Part shown: in pieces, positions 1 to 7,940 of the stretch | Numbering within the stretch: position 1 is the stretch's first letter | How the letters are laid out: each line of letters opens with the position of its first letter | Source: Arcobacter sp. FWKO B | GTDB lineage: Bacteria; Campylobacterota; Campylobacteria; Campylobacterales; Arcobacteraceae | Length of the DNA: 64,000 nt | NCBI RefSeq assembly: GCF_014844135.1 | Contig: NZ_CP041403.1 | Span: 868,001-932,000 of the forward strand | Direction: 5' to 3' | Made by a program: the position numbers and the translations under genes | Notes under the pieces: generated by a model | What the model saw: the letters and a program-made list of their open reading frames with translations, nothing else | The model's database searches: none | Told to the model about the DNA's origin: nothing

Positions 1-153
1 ACAAGTAGATAAAACAACAGCCTCATTTATATACATACAATCAACTGTCTTTTTTAAAAAACTCTCTTTTTCTAACTCACTATTAAATGCCAGTCTTTCT
101 CTTAGTGCAATTTCAGTATTTTTATGTGTAAAACTTACTATTAAATAATGCAT
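1..153 (-). CDS. hemA: Glutamyl-tRNA reductase, N-terminal part (cut by window edge)
   Basis: The first 51 codons of a minus-strand gene that leaves the window. The translation begins MHYLIVSFTHKNTEIALRER and reaches INEAVVLSTC at the window edge. This matches the N-terminal domain of glutamyl-tRNA reductase, where the Cys of the S-T-C motif is the catalytic nucleophile that takes glutamate from Glu-tRNA in the first step of tetrapyrrole synthesis. Its ATG overlaps the TAA of the upstream polyprenyl synthase by one base (TAATG), so the two are probably translationally coupled. The identification rests on this short N-terminus only. The NADPH-binding and dimerisation domains lie outside the window. 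Confidence 0.8.
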   Translation of the reverse strand, partial: MHYLIVSFTHKNTEIALRERLAFNSELEKESFLKKTVDCMYINEAVVLSTC

Positions 154-1055
154 TAAAATTCCCTATCACACATTTGTTGCATTATATCTATTAATGATGG
201 GTTATTTTCATCTTTTATAGCTTCTATTGCCTCAAAGCCAAGTTGTTTCGTAAGTTCTATAGATGATTTTAGTGTATTAGTAGAATAGAAACTATTTTTT
301 AACCAAACACTTTCTTCACTATTTAGCTCTTTTTTAAATATTGATTTTAACTTTTCTTTTCCACTATCATCTAACTCATTGTATAATTTCAGATAAGGAA
401 TTGTTACTTTTCCTTCTTTAAAATCAGCCATAGCAGGCTTCCCAAGTGTTGCCTCATCAGCCGTAATATCAAGAATATCATCTACCATCTGAAAAGCAAT
501 CCCTAGATTTCTTCCATAAATAGCATATTTGCTCTCATCAAGTCCAGCTAAAATAGCAGCACTTGCTGCACTTGCTTCTATCAAAGAACCTGTTTTTTTA
601 TAAATCATATCAAGGTATAAGTCATAATTAGTATTAAACGATTTACCCAAATCCACATCTATCATCTCACCGATACTAAGAAGGGTCACGGCATTTGAGA
701 TATTATAAGCAATTTTTGGATTCATAAAAGTAAGCTTTGTAAAAGCAATAGAATATAAAATATCTCCAAACATTATAGATGTTTTATTGTCATACATTGC
801 ATTTATAGATGGTTTACCTCTTCTTGTAAGTGCATCATCTATTACATCATCATGAAGTAATGAAGCAGCATGAATCATCTCAACAACTGCACAAAGCTTT
901 ATTGACTCTTCATTGACCCCTGCAATTTTGAGTATTAGCTTACTTCTAAGCATCTTACCAGTAGGTAACAACTCAAGAAGTTCCAAACTTTTTGAGTGAC
1001 CACATTCAGCCGTAAACTCTTTTATTTTTGCTTTTACTTTTAATAAATCTTCCAT
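153..1055 (-). CDS. ispB: Polyprenyl (octaprenyl-type) diphosphate synthase
   Basis: A trans-prenyltransferase of 300 aa that adds isopentenyl diphosphate units to an allylic primer, giving the side chain of menaquinone. The first Asp-rich motif, DDVID at residues 69-73, is followed by the typical Arg-Arg (TRRG). The second Asp-rich motif, DDILD, lies at 192-196. Both bind Mg-diphosphate. A Lys-Pro after the second motif and a conserved GKSFNT-like stretch fit the family, although the protein is slightly shorter than the usual 320 aa and its N-terminus is short. Chain length cannot be read reliably from the sequence. The gene is tightly linked to hemA downstream. A heptad-repeat element lies directly upstream, between this gene and the DUF2018 gene. 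Confidence 0.85.
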   Translation of the reverse strand: MEDLLKVKAKIKEFTAECGHSKSLELLELLPTGKMLRSKLILKIAGVNEESIKLCAVVEMIHAASLLHDDVIDDALTRRGKPSINAMYDNKTSIMFGDILYSIAFTKLTFMNPKIAYNISNAVTLLSIGEMIDVDLGKSFNTNYDLYLDMIYKKTGSLIEASAASAAILAGLDESKYAIYGRNLGIAFQMVDDILDITADEATLGKPAMADFKEGKVTIPYLKLYNELDDSGKEKLKSIFKKELNSEESVWLKNSFYSTNTLKSSIELTKQLGFEAIEAIKDENNPSLIDIMQQMCDREF

Positions 1056-1070
1056 AAAACTCCGTTTTGT

Positions 1071-1193
1071 AATTAATAACTAATAGCTAATAATTAATAA
1101 CTATGGTATCACTTAGTGATAATTTTAATTGTTGCGAAGCAACACCTAAATTATTAATTATTAATTATTCATTATTAACTATTAATTAATTAG
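1071..1193. repeat. Heptad inverted-repeat element, family 1, copy A
   Basis: The left arm (1071-1104) reads as 7-mers AATTAAT, AACTAAT, AGCTAAT, AATTAAT. The right arm (1147-1193) is its approximate inverse. Between them lie two hairpins: ATCACTTAGTGAT (1108-1120) and GTTGCGAAGCAAC (1131-1143), separated by AATTTTAATT. The right arm contains the TAA stop of the DUF2018 gene. Copies B and C share the same core. The element lies between two co-directional genes. Confidence 0.85.
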
Positions 1194-1486
1194 CTATCTA
1201 ACCTACAAACAATATCACCCGTAAAAGCTATATATAAGCTCTTTTTATGGTCTTCCAACTCATCGCTTCCACTTAATACATGTGATCTTATCATTTTTTC
1301 CAAAGTCTCATCATCATAGTGATTTGCCAGTATTTTTTCCATTGCTGCAAACTTTGCAAATATATCATCAAAAGCATCTTGGACTAGTTCATCATTTGCT
1401 TGATTTGCTATATCCCAAAATTTACTTCTTGGCGTTCCACCAAATATATCGTTTTCATCTTCAAATAGTGCTTCATACTTATTCAT
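1190..1486 (-). CDS. DUF2018 family protein
   Basis: A 98-residue, acidic, mainly helical soluble protein starting MNKYEALFEDENDIFGGTPR. The opening 'YEALFEDEDDIFFGNPRSKF-like' block followed by a helical bundle (residues 20-95) is characteristic of DUF2018, a family that to my knowledge is restricted to Campylobacterota and has no assigned function. The start has a good ribosome site (AAGGGG) a few bases upstream. The gene stands alone between two copies of the same heptad inverted-repeat element, in the same orientation, and its TAA stop lies in the arm of copy A. No signal peptide or membrane segment is visible. Confidence 0.75.
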   Translation of the reverse strand: MNKYEALFEDENDIFGGTPRSKFWDIANQANDELVQDAFDDIFAKFAAMEKILANHYDDETLEKMIRSHVLSGSDELEDHKKSLYIAFTGDIVCRLDS

Positions 1487-1499
1487 ATTTTCCCCTTTA

Positions 1500-1610
1500 T
1501 AATTAATAACTAATAATTAATAGTTAATAACTATGGTATCACTTCGTGACAATTTTAATTGTTGCGAAGCAAATCCACAGTTATTAGTTATTCGTTATTA
1601 ATTATTCATT
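1500..1610. repeat. Heptad inverted-repeat element, family 1, copy B
   Basis: The left arm (1501-1534) is made of AATTAAT, AACTAAT, AATTAAT, AGTTAAT units. The core hairpins are ATCACTTCGTGA (1538-1549) and GTTGCGAAGCAA (1561-1572, one pair broken at the end relative to copy A). The right arm runs to about 1610 and contains the TGA stop codon of hisD. The orientation is the same as copy A, so the two copies flank the DUF2018 gene as direct repeats. Confidence 0.85.
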
Positions 1611-2895
1611 GAATTCTAACTTTTATTGACTCTTCATGAGCCGTAAGCCCTTCTGTGTGTGCTAGTAATGCACACTCGTTTCCAACTTCTTGTATAGCTT
1701 TATGACTAAAGCTAACAATAGAGCTTTTTTTCATAAAATGCTCCACATTTAATGGGCTATAAAATTTAGCCGTACTTCCTGTTGGAAGTGTATGATTTGG
1801 ACCAGCTAGGTAGTCACCTATTGGCTCAGGTGTATTTTCACCTAAGAAAATAGCCCCTGCGTGTTTGATAAAAGGAAGCAACTCAAAAGGATTTTTTGTC
1901 ATCACTTCTAGGTGTTCTGGTGCTATTTCATTCATAAGGGCTAGTGCTTCATCCATATCAGTTGCTACTATTATAGCACCTCTTTCATTTATAGATTTTG
2001 TTGCTATATCTGTTCTGCTTAGTACTTTTAGATAGTTATCTACTTCAATAGAAGTTTGATTTGCAATTTCTGAACAAGTTGTAATAAGTATAGAACTTGC
2101 CATTTCATCATGTTCAGCTTGTGAGAGCAAATCAATAGCTAAATATTTTGGTTTTGCACTACTATCAGCTAATATTCCTATTTCACTAGGACCTGCTATC
2201 ATATCTATATTTACTTCACCAAATACTAGTTTTTTAGCTGTTGCTACGAAAATATTTCCAGGACCTGTGATAACATCAACTTTTTTCAAAGTCTCAGTAC
2301 CATATGCCATAGCAGCTATCGCACTAGCACCTCCAACTTTATATACTTTTGATATTTTACAAAGGTGACAAGCAGCAAGTAAAAGCTCATTTGGTTCGTT
2401 GTTTGGTGTTGGTGTACATACTACTATTCGCTCAACTCCAGCTACAATTGCAGGGATTGCATTCATAAGTAAGCTACTTGGATATGCAGCTTTTCCTCCA
2501 GGAATATAAAGCCCAGCACTATCTACTGGAGTCACCTTTTGCCCCAAAATTGTTCCGTTTGACTCAAAATCTATCCAACTTTTTGGAAGTTGTTTTTGGT
2601 GGAAACTCTCTATTCTATCGTATGCCAAGTGAAGAGCTTTTTTAAGCTCACTATCAAGATTGTCATAAGCCTTTTTCATATCATCTGTGCTTATTTCCAA
2701 ATCACTATCACTACTTGGATTCCAGCCATCAAATTTGGCAATATGTCTTTTTAAAGCACTATTTTTTTCTTCTATTATCTCATCTATTATGCCACTAACT
2801 ATTGCTGTAACATTTTTTATATCACACTTAGCTCTTGCTAAGATTGTCTCAAATTCCTGAGCAAAATTTGGACTTTTTGTATCTATTATTTTCAT
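1606..2895 (-). CDS. hisD: Histidinol dehydrogenase
   Basis: Catalyses the last two steps of histidine synthesis, the NAD-dependent oxidation of L-histidinol to histidine, with a zinc ion. The 429-aa length matches the family. Visible signatures are IPGGKAAYPSSLLMNAIPA (family hallmark in the middle of the protein), GPGNIFVATAKK, DMIAGPSE, and IAPEHLE near residues 320-326, which carries the catalytic Glu-His pair. The start codon follows a good Shine-Dalgarno (AAGGAT) located inside the 3' end of the toxin gene, one base away. The stop codon TGA is contributed by the arm of a heptad-repeat element. Being last in an aroK-antitoxin-toxin-hisD string is unusual for hisD. Confidence 0.95.
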   Translation of the reverse strand: MKIIDTKSPNFAQEFETILARAKCDIKNVTAIVSGIIDEIIEEKNSALKRHIAKFDGWNPSSDSDLEISTDDMKKAYDNLDSELKKALHLAYDRIESFHQKQLPKSWIDFESNGTILGQKVTPVDSAGLYIPGGKAAYPSSLLMNAIPAIVAGVERIVVCTPTPNNEPNELLLAACHLCKISKVYKVGGASAIAAMAYGTETLKKVDVITGPGNIFVATAKKLVFGEVNIDMIAGPSEIGILADSSAKPKYLAIDLLSQAEHDEMASSILITTCSEIANQTSIEVDNYLKVLSRTDIATKSINERGAIIVATDMDEALALMNEIAPEHLEVMTKNPFELLPFIKHAGAIFLGENTPEPIGDYLAGPNHTLPTGSTAKFYSPLNVEHFMKKSSIVSFSHKAIQEVGNECALLAHTEGLTAHEESIKVRIQ

Positions 2896-2896
2896 T

Positions 2897-3187
2897 TTAT
2901 CCTTCTAATTGTGGTAAATTTTGTTTAAATATCTCTAAAACAACTATTATGTTTTCTTCTAAATCAACTTTATAAATAATACTGTAACCTTTATGTATCA
3001 AATCTCTTATGTTTTCATTTTCATAGTAATAAGACTTACGATATTTAAAAGGAAAATTTGGCAATTCATTGATTAATTTACTTATATCACTCTTAAATTT
3101 TTGTGAAGCAGTTACTTTATCTTTTGCAATATAAAAAACAATATCAAAAAACTGTTGCTTAAATAAACTAGTTCTTTTGATTACCAT
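2897..3187 (-). CDS. RelE/ParE-type toxin
   Basis: A 96-aa basic protein with the RelE/ParE fold pattern: an N-terminal strand (MVIKRTSLFKQQF), two helices with a Phe-rich start (FFDIVFYIAKDK...), and C-terminal strands including YSIIYKVD and IIVVLEIFKQN. The central 'NFPFKYRKSYYYENENIRDLIHKGY' region resembles ParE-like toxins, in which the Arg and Tyr residues are near the active surface. I cannot tell ribosome-dependent RelE from gyrase-targeting ParE. The start overlaps the upstream antitoxin gene by 20 nt, as in many type II pairs. It sits between aroK and hisD, and hisD begins one base after its stop. Confidence 0.75.
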   Translation of the reverse strand: MVIKRTSLFKQQFFDIVFYIAKDKVTASQKFKSDISKLINELPNFPFKYRKSYYYENENIRDLIHKGYSIIYKVDLEENIIVVLEIFKQNLPQLEG

Positions 3188-3428
3188 ACATAGACTCTAG
3201 TTTAATATCAAGATTTTTCATCTCTATTTCCCATTCTTCTTCATCATAAAGCTTCATGCTACCATCTTCTACAGCTTTTAAAGTCTTGTCCAAACTTGCC
3301 TTTCTTTCATAAAAGTATGGGTCAAGTTCTAGCTTTTCATCTTTTGCTATCTCTATACATCCACATTTTTCAAGTTCATCTATTAAATGAGCATATTTTT
3401 CATCAAATCTTATCATTCTTGCAGTCAT
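3168..3428 (-). CDS. Antitoxin of the RelE/ParE-type pair
   Basis: An 86-aa acidic protein directly upstream of, and overlapping, the toxin gene. The order antitoxin then toxin and the 20-nt overlap are what the assignment mainly rests on. The sequence (MTARMIRFDEKYAHLIDELEKCG then a long charged helix) has an N-terminal region that could form a DNA-binding or dimer domain and a C-terminal part that could wrap the toxin, but I do not recognise a specific family. The start at 3428 has a strong ribosome site (AAGGAG about 8 nt upstream), which lies inside the end of aroK. A later ATG four codons on is possible. Confidence 0.6.
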   Translation of the reverse strand: MTARMIRFDEKYAHLIDELEKCGCIEIAKDEKLELDPYFYERKASLDKTLKAVEDGSMKLYDEEEWEIEMKNLDIKLESMYGNQKN

Positions 3429-3939
3429 GACCTACTCCTTGAATTATAAAGTCCACTATCTCTTGTAAAGACTTATGCTCAACATCCACCACCAAATCAG
3501 CTATTGCTTCATACTGTGGTACTCGTTTATCATAAAGCTCTTTAGCTTTTTTCATATCTTTTAGAAGTGGTCTTTTTTTGAGTTTACTTGATGCATTTGG
3601 GGATTTTTTGATTCTTTTTAAAATACCTTCAAATGAAGATTTTAAATATACTATGTGACCTAAGTTTTTGATATTTGGACGCATAAAAAATCCGCCACCA
3701 GTTGAAATCAATGTATTATCCACATTTGCTTCTATCCAGTTTGCACACTTTTGCTCTAACTCTCTAAAGTAAGGCTCACCCTCTTTTTCAAAGATTTTTT
3801 TGATTTTTTGATTTTGCATCGATTCTATCAAATCATCAGTATCAACAGCAAAAACACCTTGACTTTTAACAACAGCTCTAGCAATAGTGCCTTTACCGAC
3901 ACCCATAAATCCGATTAGTATAATATTATTCTTTTTCAT
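3403..3939 (-). CDS. aroK: Shikimate kinase
   Basis: Phosphorylates shikimate at the 3-OH with ATP in the chorismate pathway. With the ATG start at 3939 the protein has 178 residues, the usual size. The P-loop GFMGVGKGT is at residues 10-18, DTDDLIE (Mg and shikimate binding) at about 35-41, the GGG motif near 80, and the lid-region Arg in KKRPLL. A TTG two codons upstream is less likely as start. A sigma70-like -10 (TATAAT, minus strand, 3948-3953) lies only 8 nt from this ATG with no Shine-Dalgarno between, so the message may be leaderless. The last 26 nt overlap the antitoxin gene. Confidence 0.9.
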   Translation of the reverse strand: MKKNNIILIGFMGVGKGTIARAVVKSQGVFAVDTDDLIESMQNQKIKKIFEKEGEPYFRELEQKCANWIEANVDNTLISTGGGFFMRPNIKNLGHIVYLKSSFEGILKRIKKSPNASSKLKKRPLLKDMKKAKELYDKRVPQYEAIADLVVDVEHKSLQEIVDFIIQGVGHDCKNDKI

Positions 3940-3947
3940 TAACAAAT

Positions 3948-3953
3948 ATTATA
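3948..3953 (-). promoter_or_regulatory. -10 box of the aroK operon
   Basis: TATAAT on the minus strand, extended by TATGA upstream, 8 nt before the aroK ATG. In Campylobacterota the -10 box is the dominant promoter element. The spacing would place transcription start at or next to the ATG. This is an inference from sequence only. Confidence 0.4.
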
Positions 3954-4039
3954 TCATAGGAATCATTAAAGAATACAAACACTATCTACACATTAATAGA
4001 TTTTTAAAAATGCTTTTTTTATAGAGATATTTACTATAT

Positions 4040-6934
4040 TTATTTATTGCCCATTGGCAAAATTAGCTTAAATCTTGCTCCATAGTATTTCTTATCGTTA
4101 TGCTCAAATTCTTTATTATGCACCAATATCTGACCGCCAAAATTCTTTACGATTATCTCATAAGTCATATATAGCCCTATTCCTGTCCCTTGTGACTGAT
4201 GTTTTGTTGTAAAATAAGGTTCAAATATCTTATCAATTATACTTTCAGGAACTCCACCAGCACTATCTGATATATCAATAATTGCAAAATTTTGTTTTTT
4301 ATATGTTTTTACAATTATAATTCTATCATCTTCATCTATCTCATTTTGTAAAATAGCATCTTTTGCATTATTTAATATATTCAAAATAGCTTGTGTTAAT
4401 TCGTTTTTATACCCATATATATAAAGTGTATCATCAAGATTTAAATCGATGTTAATAAAACTATTTCTAAATGAAGATTGAAGTAAATTTATATCATTTT
4501 GAATAACTTCTGATATATTAAACTCAACTTTAAATTTATTATTCTTAAAGAAGTTTCTAAAATCATCAATTGTTTTTGATAAATACTGTGTTGCATCATT
4601 TAGATTATCAAGATCTTTAATAGCTTCTTTTGGTTCAAATACACCATACTCAAGCTGAAACTTCATACCAGTTGCAACTGTACTTATTACACTTAGTGGT
4701 TGTCTCCATTGATGGGCAATATTACCAATCATTTCCCCCATAGCTGCCATTTTTGATTGTTGAAAAAGCAACTTATCTCTTCTTTTTATTTCTGTTAAGT
4801 CAAGGGCTGTTGATATTCTTAGTTTTTTACCACCAAGTTCCAAAAATCTCCCTTGTACTATTGCAGGGAAAGTTGTACTATCTTTTTTTAAAACATCTAT
4901 TTCATATGGTTCTACCATATCATTTGCAAAATATTGTTTTACTATTTCCAATGATTCAGGCGAAACCAAGTCACTTATAGTTTTTCCAATAATCTCTTGT
5001 TTTGAACTATAGCCAAGCTTATTAACTGCAACAATATTTACATCAACACAATATCGATTTTCAAAGAGAAAAATAGCTTCCATAGTTGAATCAATTAATG
5101 TTTGAAAAGTTTTTAATGAGTTTTCAACTTCTTCTTTTGCCCTTTGAAGTTCAATTTGTTTTTTGTTTAATGCATCATTATACTTTTTCAGTTGCATTTG
5201 ACGATATAATAACAACAATACTATAAAAGTGATTATTGATAATATTTGCCAAAAATTCTTATAATCAACAGTTTCTTCATATATAACAGCAAACCATTTA
5301 TTTGATATAGTTTGAATATCATCGTTAGAGACTGAATCAACTAGTTTATTAAATATCTCTAAAAGTATCATATCATCATTTCTAACACCAATACCCATTT
5401 GCCACAAATCGTCAAATTTACCAGCTATTTTTAGTTCACCTATATAGTGCCTTTGTATTTCATATCCTACGGTTGGTAATGTATCAATAAAACCATAGAT
5501 TTCACCTTTTCTTACCATTTCCAAACCAGTTTTTACATCTTTTACCTGAACAAGCTTATGATTTGGATATCTTTTTGAGTATATATCAAAAGGGGCATAA
5601 CCTCTTACAACACCTAGCTTTTCTTCAGTAATAATACTTTCAATATCAGTTACAAATAATTTGTCCATTTTTGTCACTATTACTAAAGGATAAGAGATAT
5701 ATGGCTTTGTAAAATTCATATACTCCCTTCTTTGAGGTGTACTAACTGCAAGAGATAATATATCACATTCTCTATTTTTAGCTTTTTGAAGCGATTCATC
5801 CCAAGTAGTTGTTGGTATTACTTTTATAGGTATAGTTAATTTTTCAGCAAATAACTCAAAATAATCAGCAGCAAGTCCAATATGTCTCCCATTTTCAAGC
5901 TTTTCATAAGGCATCCACTCAGGATCAACACACATTGTTATTTGTTTTTTTTGTTTTAGATATGCAAAATGTTCATCTTTAAAAATAGTGTCATTTGACA
6001 TAAGATTATCAAACAATACTGTTTTTACATCAAACCCTTTATCAATCCAACTTTCTAACTTCATATCGCTTACATATTTTTCTAATAATATTGGATCAAT
6101 ACTACCAATAGGATACACATTTGGCATTATAAGTTTTCTAATTTGATAAGCTTCAAACATTAGTGCATCAATAGATTTTGCTTGAGAATACTTGTCATAA
6201 ATTAGTTGAGATATTTCAAGTGGATTTTCTAGTGCATACTTCCAGCCTAGATTTGTTGCTTCTATAAATTTTCTTATAATATCTTGATTTTCTAAAGCAA
6301 AACTTTTATTTGTAAATAAATTATGTTCAAATCCAAAAATACCATAATTTGTTGGATCTATTATATTATAAGAAATATTTTTTTGTTGAAGTAAATAAAG
6401 CTGATTAGAAACAAATGCTGTCATTGCATCTACTTCACCATTTACAAACTCATCTATACCAAAAGTGTGTGGTACGATATTAATATCTTTTTTTGTAATG
6501 GCAAACTTTCTTAAAAGTGTAGCTATAGCGGTATTTTCTAATTCAAAGCCACCAGCCATAATCTTACTACCTATTAAATCCAAAGGTGTGAGGATATCTT
6601 TATTTGTTACTAATACAAGTGCTGAACGCTTAAAATAATTTGCCAAAAGAACTAAGTTTGGATTTTTTGAACCTATCTCTATTAAGCTAGAACTATATAT
6701 TCCAAAATCAATATTTCCAGATAATACATCTCCTACCACATCAATATTGTTATTATATTCTTTTAAAATTATATCAAGTCCAGCATCTTTATAAAAGCCT
6801 TTTTCAAGTGCAGTTATATATCCAGAAAATTCAAACTGATACTTCCAATTAAGCTGTAAGGTAATTGGCTTTTTATTATCAGATAATGCAAAGTTAAGAA
6901 AAAGTATTACCAATAAAAAGATTCTTAATAACAT
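4040..6934 (-). CDS. Hybrid periplasmic-binding-domain sensor histidine kinase
   Basis: A 964-aa membrane histidine kinase with two solute-binding domains fused in tandem. After a signal peptide (1-18), residues about 20-300 resemble NMT1/THI5-type binding proteins (ITLQLNWKYQFEFSGYITALEKGFYKDAGLDI). Residues about 325-550 resemble family 3 amino-acid-type binding proteins (MCVDPEWMPYEKLENGRHIGLAADYFELFAEKL). A membrane helix (about 565-585), a coiled linker and a PAS domain (about 605-725) follow. The kinase core has the H-box IAHQWRQPL with His near 741, and a C-terminal ATPase with DSAGGVP and GTGIGLYM. No receiver domain is present and no response regulator gene is adjacent, so its partner must lie elsewhere. 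The gene follows the PLP enzyme gene by 12 nt, probably in one transcript. The ligands cannot be told from sequence. Confidence 0.9.
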   Translation of the reverse strand: MLLRIFLLVILFLNFALSDNKKPITLQLNWKYQFEFSGYITALEKGFYKDAGLDIILKEYNNNIDVVGDVLSGNIDFGIYSSSLIEIGSKNPNLVLLANYFKRSALVLVTNKDILTPLDLIGSKIMAGGFELENTAIATLLRKFAITKKDINIVPHTFGIDEFVNGEVDAMTAFVSNQLYLLQQKNISYNIIDPTNYGIFGFEHNLFTNKSFALENQDIIRKFIEATNLGWKYALENPLEISQLIYDKYSQAKSIDALMFEAYQIRKLIMPNVYPIGSIDPILLEKYVSDMKLESWIDKGFDVKTVLFDNLMSNDTIFKDEHFAYLKQKKQITMCVDPEWMPYEKLENGRHIGLAADYFELFAEKLTIPIKVIPTTTWDESLQKAKNRECDILSLAVSTPQRREYMNFTKPYISYPLVIVTKMDKLFVTDIESIITEEKLGVVRGYAPFDIYSKRYPNHKLVQVKDVKTGLEMVRKGEIYGFIDTLPTVGYEIQRHYIGELKIAGKFDDLWQMGIGVRNDDMILLEIFNKLVDSVSNDDIQTISNKWFAVIYEETVDYKNFWQILSIITFIVLLLLYRQMQLKKYNDALNKKQIELQRAKEEVENSLKTFQTLIDSTMEAIFLFENRYCVDVNIVAVNKLGYSSKQEIIGKTISDLVSPESLEIVKQYFANDMVEPYEIDVLKKDSTTFPAIVQGRFLELGGKKLRISTALDLTEIKRRDKLLFQQSKMAAMGEMIGNIAHQWRQPLSVISTVATGMKFQLEYGVFEPKEAIKDLDNLNDATQYLSKTIDDFRNFFKNNKFKVEFNISEVIQNDINLLQSSFRNSFINIDLNLDDTLYIYGYKNELTQAILNILNNAKDAILQNEIDEDDRIIIVKTYKKQNFAIIDISDSAGGVPESIIDKIFEPYFTTKHQSQGTGIGLYMTYEIIVKNFGGQILVHNKEFEHNDKKYYGARFKLILPMGNK

Positions 6935-6946
6935 CTTACCCCTTTT

Positions 6947-7822
6947 TTATTTTGTATACTTTCTTTCGTACCGTTGCTTCATAGTAATATTACCTATCAA
7001 GCCACCTTGGTGTATATAAATTATTTGACTGTTTTCAAATTCATTTAGGTTTAATAATAAAGTATCAAAACCTACTGGATCATACAATAAGTCAAATTCT
7101 ATCATAGTTTTTGCTTTTAATTCAACCCAAAGCTCATATAAGTTTTTATAAAGATTACCAAAATGATACTTTTTGGAAGTTTCTAAAATAATGGGATGTT
7201 TTGTTTCATCTTGATTTAATCCAAAAAACTCTTTTTTCAAATATGCACTATCACCTACACATGCACAAGTATATACAGGATACATTAAATATTCTTGCAA
7301 AAATAATGCCGTAGTACCAGTACCACTTGGTAAAAATATTTTAAAGTCTTTATTTTTTTGTGTTGATATCCAACTATTTATCTCTTCAGCCAAAATTTTG
7401 ATTCCATATTTTGACTCTTGAGCATACCCCCCTTCAGGAATATACAAAACTTCATTAGTTGTTTTTAATTCTGGTCTTGAAGTGCCATTTAGATTTATAA
7501 TTTTTGCACCATTTGCTAAAGATGCTTTATAATTACCACTTGGATTTTCAAGCAAATAAGATGATATATGGTCACAATAATATTCAAACTCCCACCCCTT
7601 TAGTCTAGATAATACGCTCATAGAATACATAGCATTTGACTGGTTTGAGCCATAACTTACAAGTTTTTTTATATGTGGAAATTCATTTGCTAAGTAATAG
7701 TAAAATTTTCTAGCCTTATTACCACTAAAGTCTTCATTTATCAAATCATCCCGTTTTAGAAAAATATCTAAATCACGAAATGTAATCTTTTGAATTGGTG
7801 TGTTTAGTTTAATTGAATTCAT
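6947..7822 (-). CDS. PLP-dependent deaminase, ACC deaminase / D-cysteine desulfhydrase family
   Basis: A 291-aa member of the tryptophan-synthase-beta fold group that uses pyridoxal phosphate for beta-elimination or ring opening. The segment FLKRDDLINEDFSGNKARKFYYYL (residues about 22-45) carries the Lys expected to hold PLP, and FLPSGTGTTALFLQEYL near 170 fits the phosphate-binding Gly/Thr loop. YGSNQSNAMYSMSVLSRL matches the substrate-binding Ser-Asn-Gln motif of the family. I cannot tell ACC deaminase from D-cysteine desulfhydrase, and the latter is the more common activity in non-plant bacteria. It is slightly short for the family (about 320). It sits directly upstream of the sensor kinase. 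A heptad-repeat element lies in the region in front of it. Confidence 0.75.
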   Translation of the reverse strand: MNSIKLNTPIQKITFRDLDIFLKRDDLINEDFSGNKARKFYYYLANEFPHIKKLVSYGSNQSNAMYSMSVLSRLKGWEFEYYCDHISSYLLENPSGNYKASLANGAKIINLNGTSRPELKTTNEVLYIPEGGYAQESKYGIKILAEEINSWISTQKNKDFKIFLPSGTGTTALFLQEYLMYPVYTCACVGDSAYLKKEFFGLNQDETKHPIILETSKKYHFGNLYKNLYELWVELKAKTMIEFDLLYDPVGFDTLLLNLNEFENSQIIYIHQGGLIGNITMKQRYERKYTK

Positions 7823-7832
7823 AGTATAATCT

Positions 7833-7921
7833 TATCTAAAATCTAATATCTAAAAGCTAAAAGGTATGTATAATGTGTCGCAAAGCGACTCAATACTTTT
7901 TAGATTTTAGATTTTAGATAT
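7833..7921. repeat. Heptad inverted-repeat element, TAAAATC type with hairpin core
   Basis: The left arm (7833-7867) reads ATCTAAA, ATCTAAT, ATCTAAA, AGCTAAA. The right arm (7893-7921) is the inverse (TTTTAGA units). The core contains the perfect hairpin GTCGCAAAGCGAC (7877-7889). It fills most of the divergent gap between the PLP enzyme and exbB, so it must contain or border both promoters. Confidence 0.8.
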
Positions 7922-7940
7922 TACTTAAACAAGGTTTTTT

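Noticed and set aside
1071-1610. A CRISPR-like array from repeated AT-rich units and spacers
   Set aside because: The units are 7 nt long, arranged in inverted arms around hairpins. There are no regularly spaced direct repeats of 25-40 nt, no unique spacers and no cas genes.
1071-1610. Composite transposon carrying the DUF2018 gene
   Set aside because: The flanking elements encode no transposase and no target duplication is visible. DUF2018 is a core gene of the phylum, so capture by a transposon is not supported.
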